This document shows positions 36,179 to 47,318 of a stretch of DNA of 64,000 nt, piece after piece. How positions within the stretch are numbered: position 1 is the first letter of the stretch; each line of letters begins with the position of its first letter. The position numbers and the translations under genes are program-made. The notes under the pieces were generated by a model. It was given only the letters and a program-made list of their open reading frames with translations, was not told the DNA's origin and ran no database searches. The stretch comes from Kalaharituber pfeilii (Eukaryota > Ascomycota > Pezizomycetes > Pezizales > Pezizaceae), in NCBI GenBank assembly GCA_015179045.1, contig WHUZ01000017.1:124001-188000 (forward strand). The letters are read 5' to 3'.

Positions 36179-39141
36179 ATGCGCCCAACTACGGCTTCCG
36201 TCACCTTCTCTCGGCCGGTATCAACGCTTCTTCGGGGCCCGAATGCCAAACCGTTTGAGCATGCAGTCGCTCTGCGTTCGATATCTACAACAGCAACAGC
36301 ATGCTACCGTAGGTTCCGGACAGGGCATGTTAAATCTCGCTTGATTTCGGCACATTGTACCACGCCCTCGATCTTCAAGCAGTTGCGACCGCACTTGAAC
36401 CTGTCTCATTTTGTCTCTTCCGCCCGGTTCCTCAGCACGGCCCAGGCATTCAAGGACCAGAACAAGCAGCAGAGTGGCAGCAATGGCGTTGAGTCTCCTA
36501 CAGACAAATTGTCGGAAATGGTTGGGTTTGAACGGTCGGAGAAGGCCTCAAAGGCGGCCCAGGTCAACTTGAGTGCAAGGCTCCACAAGGAAGGGCCGAA
36601 CATTGCTGGCAAGGCTGGTTTGGGAGAAATTGTCCGGCTCCTCAAAATTGCGGCGCCTGAAGCAAAATGGCTGGGGGGTGCGTCATTCTCTCCAGATGGA
36701 CTACTAGTATACACGTCAAACTAAGCAGTTGGGGTTGTTGTAGGTGCCTTTGTGTTACTTCTATTTTCTTCTGGTGTCACTATGTCTGTTCCGTAAGTGG
36801 AGCCTATTGTAACCACTGAGAAGCTCAGAGAACTGAATTTTTGCGCAGGTTCTCAATTGGCAAAATTCTTGATGTTGCGACCAAGACCGAATCCGATGGC
36901 TTACTTTTTGGCTTAGAAGTCCATCAATTCTACATGGCATTGGCTGGGGTACGTTCCTTCCTTATCCAACTCTGGGGACAAGACCAATTCCCCACTCTGT
37001 ACAGCAGTACAACCCATATTTACACTTAGTGCCCTTCTAGGTCATGGCCGTCGGTGCTGCCTGCAACTACGGGCGGATCATCATGCTCCGCATCGTTGGC
37101 GAACGCATCGTCACCCGACTCCGCTCCAAACTCTTCCGCAAGACGTACGTCCAAAACGCCGAGTTCTTCGATGCCAACCGCGTCGGTGATCTGATCTCTA
37201 GATTGTCGTCGGACACGGTTATCGTCGGGAAGTCAATCACGCAGAATATTTCTGATGGACTGAGAGCGCTGGTGACGGGTGCGGCAGGGTTGGGATTGAT
37301 GGCGTATGTTTCGATGAAGTTGACTGTAAGTGACAACATACGAAGTCACGTTCCTAGGCTGGTATTGACATAGAGATATATACGGTGTAGGGACTCTTGA
37401 CAATCATGTTTCCGCCTATTGCAGTTATAGCGTTCGTATATGGTCGGTCTATTCGAAATATCTCGCGGCGTATCCAACGGAATCTAGGCACACTGTCGAA
37501 AATTGCTGAGGAACGTCTATCAAATGTGAAAACTGCACAGGCATTTGCTGGAGAGATCCAGGAAGTGGGAAGGTACAATCGTCAAGTTCGCAGGATCTTT
37601 GAACTCGGGAAAAGGGAGGCATTTGTTAGCGCTGCGTTTTTCAGCAGTGTAAGTGAGGACCTACATATCCCTATGTTGGAGAGGTGGAGCGGGTAGCTGA
37701 TATTTTGCGAGTACATTAGACGGGCTTGATTGGCAACATGACCATCATCGCGATCTTGTATATTGGCACTCAACAGGTTAAAAATGGGATAATTAGCATT
37801 GGTGATCTTACGTCTTTTCTGATGTAGTTAACTTTTTTTTTAATTACTGTTCTGTATATTTTACTAACAAACGCTTAGGTATACGGCATATGCGGGATCG
37901 AGTTTATTTGGACTGTCAAGCTTCTATTCGGAACTTATGAAGGGTGTTGGGGCTGCTAGCCGGCTCTTTGAACTACAAGACAGGAATCCTACAATTTCCT
38001 CCACTGGTAAACAAGAAAATCTACGAGTTTCCTGAAATTGACCAGCTGACTGATTTCATTAGTCGGTACCAACATTACATCGGCCCGCGGAGTCATCACT
38101 TTTGACAATGGTTTGCCCTCCAATAGCCCTGACTTCCTCAGTGAAGTACTCAGCTAATATCCCCATCTTCTCTCAGTTTCATTCAGCTACCCCACTCGCC
38201 CCGCCGTGCCTATCTTCGATGGTCTTACCTTCTCAGTCCCTCCCGGCACTAACGTCGCCATTGTCGGCCCATCAGGCGGCGGCAAATCTACCATATCGTC
38301 CCTCCTTCTTCGCTTCTACGACCCGACCTCTGGCAGCATCAAAATCAACGATGTTGACATCCGCACCATGAATCTCAAGTCGCTTCGCCGCCGCATCGGT
38401 GTCGTTGCACAAGAACCTGTTCTGTTCTCTGGTACAATCGCAGAAAACATTGCGTACGGTGTTCCGAAAGTAAGTAGGATAGATATCATCCGGGCGGCGC
38501 GGAGGGCGAATTGTCAGTTTATTAGCGACTTTCCAGATGGATTGGAGACGCAGGTGGGAGCAAGAGGGGCGATGTTGAGCGGAGGGCAGAAACAAAGGAT
38601 TGCCATTGCCCGTGCGCTACTTAAGAACCCTGATATCCTGATATTGGACGAGGCGACTTCCGCGCTGGATGCAGAGTCTGAGACGTTAGTAAACGAGGCA
38701 TTGGGGAGACTCATGAAGGGTAGCAGCACGACGATATCGATTGCGCACCGCTTGTCGACAATTAAGAGGAGTGATTGGATAATTGTGTTGAGTGCCGATG
38801 GAAAGGTAGCGGAACAGGGAACGTTCAAGGAGCTGAGCACGAAGGAGGATGGAGCATTTAAGAAGTTGATGGAGTGGCAGCTGAGTGGAGGAGATGAGAT
38901 GCCGATGGGAAAGGCGGAGAACCAGGTGAGGAGGGAGGAGGAGGAGAGGGAGTTGGAGGAGGAGAGATTGAGGAGGGAATTGGAGGACGGGGAAGAGGCA
39001 GGCGAGGAGGATGACGAAGAGGAGGAGGAGAGAGAGAGGAAGAGAAGGCGAAGGAGGGAAGAAGCGAGGGTAGCGTCGCCGCCGGCAGGAGAGGTGCAGG
39101 AGGAGTCACAGGAGACGAGTAGCGAGGGAAACAGGAATTAA
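36179..39141 (+). CDS. MDL1: Mitochondrial half-size ABC transporter, MDL1/ABCB10 type
   Basis: Inner-membrane ABC half-transporter related to yeast Mdl1 (exporter of peptides from the matrix) and ABCB10. Nine exons: 36179-36677, 36744-36792, 36849-36948, 37041-37325, 37391-37648, 37720-37823, 37879-38006, 38063-38110, 38177-39141; 811 residues, no frame problem. An Arg/Ser-rich N-terminus (MRPTTASVTFSRPVSTLLRG) fits a mitochondrial presequence. The membrane domain has RIIMLRIVGERIVTRLRSKL and EFFDANRVGDLISRLSSDT. The nucleotide-binding domain has Walker A GPSGGGKST, the Q-loop AQEPVLFSGTI, signature LSGGQKQR, Walker B ILILDEATSALD and H-loop IAHRLSTI. An unusual tail of about 70 residues after the ATPase is dominated by Glu and Arg and ends EGNRN. 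The Mdl1 assignment over Mdl2 rests on overall similarity and is not certain. Confidence 0.93.
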
Positions 39142-40690
39142 AGCTGGCCATTGAAATTCAGTAACCAAAAAAACAGAATAAAAAATACCAGGCCCGAAAA
39201 AAACAGAACAAAAGAAAGAAAAAAAGAGAAATGCTAGGTTACATGATTCCCGTTATTTTGGAAAAAAAAAAAAAAATAATACAGCAAACAGGCGAAAGCG
39301 GGACCGGAGGGATCTTTTTCTATCATACAGTTCACGGGCCTTCTTTTTTCCCTTCCTCCTTTGCTTTCTTTCTCACTCCCCTCTTTGACCTCTCAGATTT
39401 TTCTTGTATATAACGCATTGCCGCTCACGCTCTCGTCTTTACCCCTCTTCTTTTTTTTGTCAGCATGAGAACGAGGTTACATTTAACTTTGCACGATAGA
39501 TTCCTTTCTTCATGTTTTTTCCCCCCCCTGTTTGGTTTGGTTATTATTATGTGTATTGTTGGCAAACTTTGGTATGGAAATCGGGAATGGCAGGGTGGGA
39601 GGAAATTTGAAAAGGGGATATGGAAAGTTGGGTTATTGCTTATAATATGATATGGTTATGACTATGGGATTGGCAACATGGGGTTTGATCAAGCGGGGGC
39701 AAGGCAAGATCTACAGGAAGGGGAGGGATTGGTTTGGTTTGGTTAGCTTGAGGTAGACTGGGTATGGAAAATAATGGGGTTGTATCAAAAAAGAAATCTA
39801 AAAATAAAAAAGATCCCTAGATTTGATCATTTTTAGGTGACAGTTCCTGCTATGTTTGGGTGTCACTTATATACATCATCACACTCTCCTTAAGCTGCAG
39901 ATTCCTTTACCCTGAAGAGAACTTAAATTCAGATGTTTTTTTAAAATGCGCAAGCAGCTTTCGTTAACTCAAATCTCATGTTGGGGAGGGGAGGGAAAGT
40001 GAATGAATATAGGTACTTAGCTACATATGTAGCCAGTAGAAGCACAGAGTCAATTTTGAGTTGGCTACTTTGGTTCAGACGTGCTATTACCCTGAGTCTC
40101 TCTACTATAACCTTCGATCACCCCGCACACGTACTTACCTATATATTCGCGCAATTACTTCGGATATCCTTATTACTAGATTTTTTTATAAGATCCGCCT
40201 CTTCCCATCCTCTCTACAGCATGCACCTTGTCACCCAATGTACCTAGCAAATAGCAGGTTCGCAGTTTATGCTAAAAAAACATTGGGTGCCTTCCGCTAA
40301 GGATTTATGTGAGATTCAAACCAAATTTTACTAGGGTACATTTCCACTGCAAGCAGGGGGTAGTTTCTCTAAGCACTTGGACGTGAGTAAATATAATAAA
40401 TCTAGAAAATTTTTTGTTGATGCAGACATTTACACCTTAAATACAGAAATTATGCGCCAGCGAACAAGCTGTCAATCTTACCACAAAAGACAACATGAGC
40501 TCTCAAGCACCGAGAGCACTAGGTCTTAAGAAGCAGCAGTCAAGTTCTGCTGGCAAGCACTAGGTAGCAGTCAGGTATTAATGTATTTGAAAAGTGAAAG
40601 AGTAGAGGAGGTTGAACTCTCGGAGTGAATATTTTTCGCTAGAGGATAAAAAATGCAATATTGGATATTACATATGCAGGCAGGGATAGG

Positions 40691-40717
40691 TGCAAATGAT
40701 GCAAATGATGCAAATGT
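40691..40717 (+). repeat. TGCAAATGA tandem repeat, 3 units
   Basis: Three consecutive 9-bp units, the last ending in T instead of A. Non-coding, AT-rich surroundings. Confidence 0.85.
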
Positions 40718-40836
40718 GGATTTAAATATCCTCTATATGGTATAGTGATTAGAAACTATGCTACTTCAGTAGTAGTGTACTTTACTGTAACTAACTGCTT
40801 TTGTAATTTCTTGTTCATTGTTTATTGAAGTGAGTA

Positions 40837-40881
40837 TTTTGAAAGAGGGGGGGGTGGAGGGGATCCCCCCCTCTTTCAAAA
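40837..40881. repeat. Perfect 17-bp inverted repeat (hairpin) with 11-nt loop
   Basis: The left arm TTTTGAAAGAGGGGGGG (40837-40853) and the right arm CCCCCCCTCTTTCAAAA (40865-40881) are exact complements around a short purine-rich loop. It is intergenic, about 200 bp beyond the clathrin light chain stop codon. It could be a 3'-end hairpin or a remnant of a small inverted-repeat element. Confidence 0.9.
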
Positions 40882-41079
40882 AATTGTTTCGAACGCTCTA
40901 CCAAACAATAAAACAGGGATACGGACCCCGGTATTATTTCAAAGCCGGGGGTTGAATTTCACATAAACCCTTAAGGGAAGGCACCCATTATGGAATCAAA
41001 AGCAAATTAATGGTTATATCACAAAACAACAGTCCTTGCGCCCAGCCCCATCACCTTTACCATAACACGTAAGAATATC

Positions 41080-41930
41080 TTATGAAACCGAAACCTTCGC
41101 ACCAGGCGCATTCTCATCTTTCTTCAAGCTAAGCAACAGCTCTCTGAATCTCGTCTTGTCACTCTTGCCGGTTCGTGTGCCCTTCTCGCCGAGGTCGACG
41201 AGTTTAGCGATACGTTCCCAGGTGGTGCCGCCGAAGGAGGTGTTTTCGCGGTTGGCGAGGAATTCTTCTGCTTCTTGCCTGTTTGGGTGCTCATAGTGCT
41301 GGTTAGTTACGCCTTGGCGCTATGATCTTGGTTGACGGGGGTCAACAAACCTAGTCTGCGCAATAAGCTTGTCCTTCTTCACATTGTAATTCTCATAGAA
41401 ATCGTCAATTGCCCGCTGAGCCTTTTCGGTTGTCTCCCGCTTCTTGCGCTCGGATTGTTCATCTTGGTGAATGATGCGGAGGGCAGTTCGCTCCCGCCAT
41501 TCTCTGATCACGTCGGGCTCCTCTTCTTCCTCTGGCTGAACTGCTGGCTGGGGGGTGTGGGATGTTGAGGCGGCGAAGCTGGGCATGTAGGGTAGAGTGG
41601 AACCCATTACTCCAGCGGGGTTCTAATAGCGCATATATGATATCAGAAAAGCCACCGAATGACCATGGTGGAAGGGAGAACAGGGAGCCTTCTAACCTGG
41701 GTGTCGTCCAAGGCCGGGAATGACTTCTCAAACTGGGCGGTAGCTGACGTATCTGGGACATCCCCACTATCCAGCAGGTCCGGGAAGGTGGAAGTGTCGT
41801 TCTCAAACAGTTCACCGAGAGCCTCTTGCTCTCGCTTAAGGAAGTCCAGGTTGGCGTCGGAGCCGCCGGTGTCGAGCTGGTTATCCAGTGTGGGATCCAG
41901 CTCTTCGATGGAGGGGAAGTGGGAGGCCAT
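41080..41930 (-). CDS. CLC1: Clathrin light chain
   Basis: Regulatory subunit of the clathrin coat. Exons: 41930-41697, 41622-41351, 41278-41080; 234 residues, in frame. The start MASHFPSIEELDPT was chosen because fungal light chains begin MxxxFPS; an upstream in-frame ATG would add a non-conserved leader. The heavy-chain-binding helix is clear: EEEEEPDVIREWRERTALRI, then TTEKAQRAIDDFYENYNVKK. The C-terminal block is KLIAQTRQEAEEFLANRE, TTWERIAKLVDL and FRELLLSLKKDENAPGAKV. The N-terminal part is acidic and low complexity as usual. Confidence 0.96.
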
Positions 41931-42833
41931 TGTGTTTTTGTTGTGCAAGAGTGTAGAGGAATGGATGCGGGCGGTCTCGCAGGTCTCGGAGGCAGAAATA
42001 GCGGCGGGAGACGGGGGATGTGCTGGGAATAGGCGTGATAGTGGGGCCTGGCTTGTGCCCACTTATTAAGGCGGAGCCGCGGCTGGCATGTACGTAAGCA
42101 GGCTTGGCATTCGTCCGTTCTTGGCGCTGCCTCGGCGGCCGGCAACAGAAAACCGCTCGCGCTGCTTCCTTCCTCCCGCCCTCCTCAGCAACAACAAAGG
42201 CTGGGTCGCGCGTGCGAAACGCAGAAGTAGTAGAACATCGCGGAACGCTGAGTGCAGAACCCCCCCAGCACCAGAGCTGGGAACGGAGCGCTGCACACGC
42301 CTTCTCCTTGTCTTGTATATTCTATACATCAAGCCGTCCTCAACGCTTCCCCCCCACGCGCGCACGTCCTGTCGCATTTTTCCCCCCCACTGTCCCATAT
42401 CCCCCCCTCCCCCGCGGCGTCACAATTGATCATCCGTCATCGTCGTTTATCAATTGGCGCTGTTGTTGTTTCAGTCCTTGCTATTGACATCTAGCAGCGT
42501 CTGTCTACTTCTTGCTACTTCTTTCTCGTACCAGCATTGCCTTCACGCCGTGTTGGTGAACTGTAGAGTAGTGAGTGGCACGGTAGTAGCACACCATCGA
42601 CCTGTCATCTGTCTTTGCATGCCAGGGTAGAGAGAGGGAACTTCGGCACTTATTCCACCTGTCATCCGTTGCCTTCCCTTACTCTGTACTGCCATAGTAT
42701 AGCAATTGACATTGAAGGAAGCCGGCGCGATAGATCTACGTGTTGCTTGAAAGAAGAAACGAGTGGGCAAGCATTCTTTCATTACTATCTATACTCGCTA
42801 CATACTACTACAAGGCAAAAAAGAAGAGAAGCA
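41931..42833. promoter_or_regulatory. Divergent intergenic region, CLC1 / RTT103
   Basis: 0.9 kb with the two promoters. The centre (42240-42420) is C-rich with several C5-C6 runs. No gene is seen. Confidence 0.5.
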
Positions 42834-44366
42834 ATGTCGTACTCTGATGAGACTGTGCTGTCCAAACTCAGCGCTCTTAATGAGACGCAGGAGGGGATCG
42901 TCTCAATCGCACAGTGGGTTATGTTCCACAGGTAGTTACTTATTTTTTGAATTATTCTGCTGTTCTTCCATTTTACTTTCCCTATGTTTCTGGCTTTAGT
43001 CTCACTGACGTTCTGCGATTTTAGACGATATGCAAAGCGGACAGCCGAGCTGTGGTTGCAACGAGTTCGCGAATCTGCAGCTCAAAGGAAGTTGAATCTG
43101 ATATACCTTGCAAATGGTAAATTTACCTCCATAATCCGCCGCTAAAATATATAGATATATGAATGCATTGCTAACTCTTGGGCCGCAGAGGTCGTCCAGC
43201 AGTCAAAGGCGCGGAAGAAGGAGGACTTTGTGCAGGCCTTCACCCCGGTAACTTAGCATATATCCAATATATATGTTGGAAGTTGAGCGAAGAACTTACA
43301 TTTCGAGATAGATAATTGCGGAAGCAACGGAGCTGGCCTACCAATCCCCTCCGGATATTCAGCAGAAGGTCAAGCGCGTTGTCCAGGTATGGCGGCAGCG
43401 ACAGATATTTGATAACGAAACTCTCAATAGTATCGAAGCTCGTGTGGAAGGTTGGTTGGACCCTATACCCAATGGCACATTTGAAATCATTTAAGGTGCC
43501 CATACTAACATTTTCTCTGCATAGCTGTCGAGAAGGGCAAGCCAATGGGCGGCACTGGCCGCAGGATCGGAGGGGGCATCCTCGGAGGAGGACTTGGAGG
43601 CGGTGGAGGAGTGCCGCAGGAGCTCAGCAAGCTCGTCACCGCTCACCAGAACCTAACCGGGAAGCTATCTACATCCACAATTTCATACGGGTCCGCAAAT
43701 ATGGAGTACACCAAGCATATGGAGTCGAATAACATTCCCGCTCCGCCGGTGTATGCTGCGCGCTTGAGTCAACTTCTTAAGACGCTTGATACTGCCCATA
43801 CTGCTGTCCAGGACGCCATCACTGCTCGCTCCGAGCTCCTAAAAAACCTTGAACTACTCCTCGACACTAACAAGGCCGCCTTAGCCGGAGAGCAGCAGCA
43901 ACTTGACGAAATCATAGCTAAGCGCGCCAAAACCGACGAGATGAAGCGTGAAGTTGAGAATAAAATTCTCAGCGGACTGGATTCGTCCAACGGCAACAGC
44001 GGGCGTGAGAGCGCAGATGCCCGATCCAAGACTCCCGAGGAATTTGATAGACCGGCTGTTGAAGCCCTTACCCCGCCTCCGATGGACAACTATGAGCCAA
44101 ACGTACCTGTACCGGAGCCAGCGCAGGCGGCGTATCCGCAGTATTCGGGTCCGGATTTGTTTTCTACGCTGTCGGCACTCAATGGGGGGCCAGTGAAGAG
44201 AGAGGTGATTGATGAGATGGGGGGGATGGATGAGTTGGATAGTGATGTTGCGGAGATGTTGAGGAAGGAGGCTCAGGCTCAAGCTCAGGCGGGGCAGCAT
44301 CAGCATAAGAGGATGAAGCTGGAACCAATGGTGCCCGCTGATGAGGATGATGAGTATCACCCTTGA
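42834..44366 (+). CDS. RTT103: RNA polymerase II CTD-interacting protein Rtt103 (CID domain)
   Basis: Binds phosphorylated RNA polymerase II CTD and works with the Rat1 exonuclease in transcription termination. Exons: 42834-42931, 43025-43116, 43189-43247, 43312-43450, 43525-44366; 409 residues, in frame. The CID covers about residues 1-130: MSYSDETVLSKLSALNETQE, IAQWVMFHRRYAKRTAELWL, KLNLIYLANEVVQQSKARKK, IIAEATELAYQSPPDIQQK, VVQVWRQRQIFD. A Gly-rich linker (GGGILGGGLGGGGG) leads to a coiled-coil (LLKNLELLLDTNKAALAGEQ). The tail is disordered with a QAQAQAQAGQHQH segment and ends DEDDEYHP. The residue pattern follows Rtt103/RPRD1 rather than Pcf11 or Nrd1. Confidence 0.94.
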
Positions 44367-45308
44367 GGTCACAAAGCTGTAAGGTGTACCATGGAGAGCA
44401 TTATGATGTTGGCAACAAAAGTGATGAGCATCGACAGAGCTAATTACGCTAGTATACCAGTGACCCGAGAGGAGAGGGGTGACATGAGCGGCGATCTGAT
44501 TGTATTTCTGCTTTGCGCTGATGTTGAGCATAGAAATGCATGCAATGCCGAGTTGCTTGCAGAGCGGTATCAAAACTGTTACAGTAGCGATTATGAGGAG
44601 GAGCGCGAGGTGTGCGGTACAAAACGAGGACATGCTTGTCTATTTTCTGAAAACCTTTTTTGTACTACTTTATGTATTGTATTGCTTCATTGTTTCGGGA
44701 ATCCCTCGCTATCTACGTTTTGAATCCCAAGTTTGTCGTTTTGAGGCCTACTTGTGTTCTCGTCTTCGTCCTGATAACACTTACTGATATATCATATGGC
44801 GCCTGGAAATGGGGTGTGTGTCTAGGGGCTTGGTATGAGACTAGATGTGTGTGCCACTTGGGGGTTCCGTTCCTCTGCGTGCGGGCTTGGATGCAATGCA
44901 GCGCTGGTACCACCGGCCAGTGCGTATGATAGTGCATGCCTGGTCACTATGCATAAGTAAGGCATCAGAGGCCCAGAAGCCCACGTGTCACGCTCGCTCG
45001 CATGCACTGAGCCGCGGCTATTTTCCGTCTATGCATAGAGCACTTGCGTCCATCATGTGCTTCAGGGCCGTTGTGATGTCGCAGATGCCTCCTGTATCAT
45101 CTCCTGTATCAGATCATAGCGTGGCTTGCACGCCCTCTCTCCCCCAGCCTTGGCGTGAAGCTCGCTGGGCGAGGCGCATCAGCTGCAGCTCACTGAGCGC
45201 TTTGCTTTCATCTGCAACCCAGCCTGACTTGCATCGCCTGCGCGGGCTCGTCACACCCCGATACTCCCCCAACTCCCAACTCTCGCTGATGCAAACTGCC
45301 TGCCGGCC
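44367..45308. other. Intergenic region, RTT103 / nucleoside transporter
   Basis: 0.94 kb holding the RTT103 3' flank and the transporter promoter; GC-rich towards the transporter. No gene or repeat is recognised. Confidence 0.5.
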
Positions 45309-46944
45309 ATGGACAGCATCAAGAAGCTCTTTAGGTCTCCGGCACGCCAGTACCAGCCGCTGCCGGAAACGAACGTTCACCAGAATGATCATGACCACGC
45401 CCCTCGGGATGCCGAAGATGAGGTCGTCAATAGGAAAGAGGAAGCTTCTTCGCTAGAGTACGCTGCATTCTTAATATTGGGTGTCGCTATGCAAGTTATT
45501 ACCACCTACGAGGACTTCGTGAGTTGGAGCCTGCTAACAGCTCCCCACTAGGCTCTGGTCCTGGAATATGTTCATGGCCTGCGCAACTTACTTCCAGCGG
45601 CGCTTTGCGACGGTAGCCCCTTACCTCCTCACCCAAAAATCTTTTCTTGATTTAACCTCACTCCACTCTAGAACGCCTTCATCCTCAAAAATTTCCAATC
45701 TCTATTCCTCCTCGTTACTTGCGCGACAAACTTCTCCACCGCCCTATACCTTTCCTCTCCCACCTCCCAACGCAAAGCCGACTACCCCGGTCGCATCTCC
45801 CGGGCTCTGAAAATCAACTCGCTTGCATTTACCGCACTAGCGTTTAGCACATTATGGAGGAGTGCGGGACCGGCGGTATATCTGGTGTTCACACTCTTGA
45901 TGGTATTTGCGTCGAGTTTGGCGACGGGGATGATGCAAAATGGGGCATTTTCGTGGGTGAATCTATTTGCGCCGATTAATGCACAGGCTTTTATGGCAGG
46001 GCAGGCTGTGGCGGGGGTGTTGCCGGGAGCTGCACGTATGTATATGGTGGTTGATAATGACTAAAGGGGCGCAACTGACGGGAGGTAGAAATCCTTTCGA
46101 TTCTCTTGGTTCCGGCAACACCACCTAAAGACAAAGTCAGTGCGGAAGACCTACCGGTCGTATCTCCACTAAGTGCATTCTGCTACTTCCTCACGGCAAC
46201 GACCGTCTCCATTATTTCGTTGGTTGCGCTTTCAGTCCTACGACGCCGGCGGGACGTTCAGCAACTTGCCCATTCGGGTGATATCGTTGACACCGAAGAT
46301 GGCGATGAACCTGAAGAGCGTAGCACCCATGAACGCACAACAGTCTCCTTTTGGGTGTTGTTCCAAAAGCTAAGCTTCCATGCATTCGGTGTATTTTTTA
46401 CGTTTACAGTGTCTATGATATTCCCAGTATATACGCAGGTAATGAAGAAATGGATCATACTTCCAGATTCTGATTTTCTGTTGTACAAAAACGCTGACAT
46501 CTCCTATACACCTAGACAATCGTCTCTGTTCGCCCCATCACGTCTCAATCCCGCTTCTTCCAACCCGACATCTTCATCCCCTGGTCCTTCATGATTTGGA
46601 ATACGGGTGACCTGACTGGTCGTATCCTGTGCGCTTACCCATCTCTGCGAATTTCGCGTCCCAAGCGCCTCGCCTTTTTCTCACTTTGCCGCCTCGTCTA
46701 TATCCCCCTCTATAGGATGTGTAACATTGGCGGCCGAGGGGCAACCTTCAACAGTGACATCGTGTATTGGATCATACAGTTTACGTTCGGGATGAGTAAT
46801 GGGTGGGTGGGATCATGCAATTTGATGGCGGCGCCAATGTACGTAGGGGAGAAGGAGAGAGTGGCAGCGGGTGGGTTTATGACGACGTGGTTAATCGGGG
46901 GACTCATGACGGGGAGTTTGTTGAGCTTTTTTGTGGTACTCTGA
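45309..46944 (+). CDS. Equilibrative nucleoside transporter (ENT/FUN26 family)
   Basis: Multi-pass nucleoside/nucleobase transporter; fungal homologues (Fun26) act at the vacuole. Exons: 45309-45490, 45552-45612, 45672-46035, 46089-46438, 46516-46944; 461 residues, in frame. Family motifs: YAAFLILGVAMLWSWNMFMA in TM1, YLVFTLLMVFASSLATGMMQ with NGAFSW after it, QAFMAGQAVAGVLPG, and near the C-terminus IWNTGDLTGRILCA (the ENT signature WxxDxxGR), FGMSNGWVGSCNLMAAP. The first intron must be GC-AG (donor GCAAGT at 45491, branch CTGCTAAC, acceptor CTAG at 45551): only this keeps VAMLWSWNM in frame. A hydrophilic loop after TM6 carries RRRRDVQQ and acidic residues. Confidence 0.93.
45491..45551 (+). 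other. GC-AG intron in the nucleoside transporter
   Basis: 61-nt intron with donor AT/GCAAGT and acceptor CACTAG/G. The GC donor matches the known consensus for GC introns. Other GT donors nearby, including GTGAGT at 45519, leave the conserved TM1 motif out of frame. Confidence 0.85.
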
Positions 46945-47318
46945 GGTGAAGGGGTGAAACTTGGTGTGGGTTTGTGTTCGGTTAGAATTGATTGGAAATA
47001 AATGTCTTTTGCGGTTCCTTCCCTTCTTGTGGTTTTTGTCGAGCGTTACCTACAGATGGCTTGATTCTATTCATGGTTGATTTGGCGGTGTTGGATGGGA
47101 CTTAAAATTTGCATTATAGGGGATACAGTCGAGACTAGGATACAGTATGATGCAATAGAGCAGAACAGTACGCAACAAGAGCTGTTTTACCGTCGGCTAA
47201 CCTACCTAAGTAGTGCTCTTTAGTACAGTGGAATATCATAATTCATTAGATATTCATTCCTACATAATCTGGTCATACGGGTCCCCACGCGCCTCGCCCT
47301 AGTTCCCCTGAGACGGGT
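46945..47318. other. Convergent intergenic region, transporter / MED20
   Basis: 374 bp of 3' flanks; nothing else is seen. Confidence 0.5.

Larger units (their letters stand above)
39142..41079. other. Convergent intergenic region, MDL1 / clathrin light chain
   Basis: 1.9 kb, mostly AT-rich. It holds a 14-bp palindrome GCTACATATGTAGC at 40020-40033, a 9-bp repeat TGCAAATGA near 40691-40717, and the strong hairpin at 40837-40881. No gene is seen. Confidence 0.55.
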
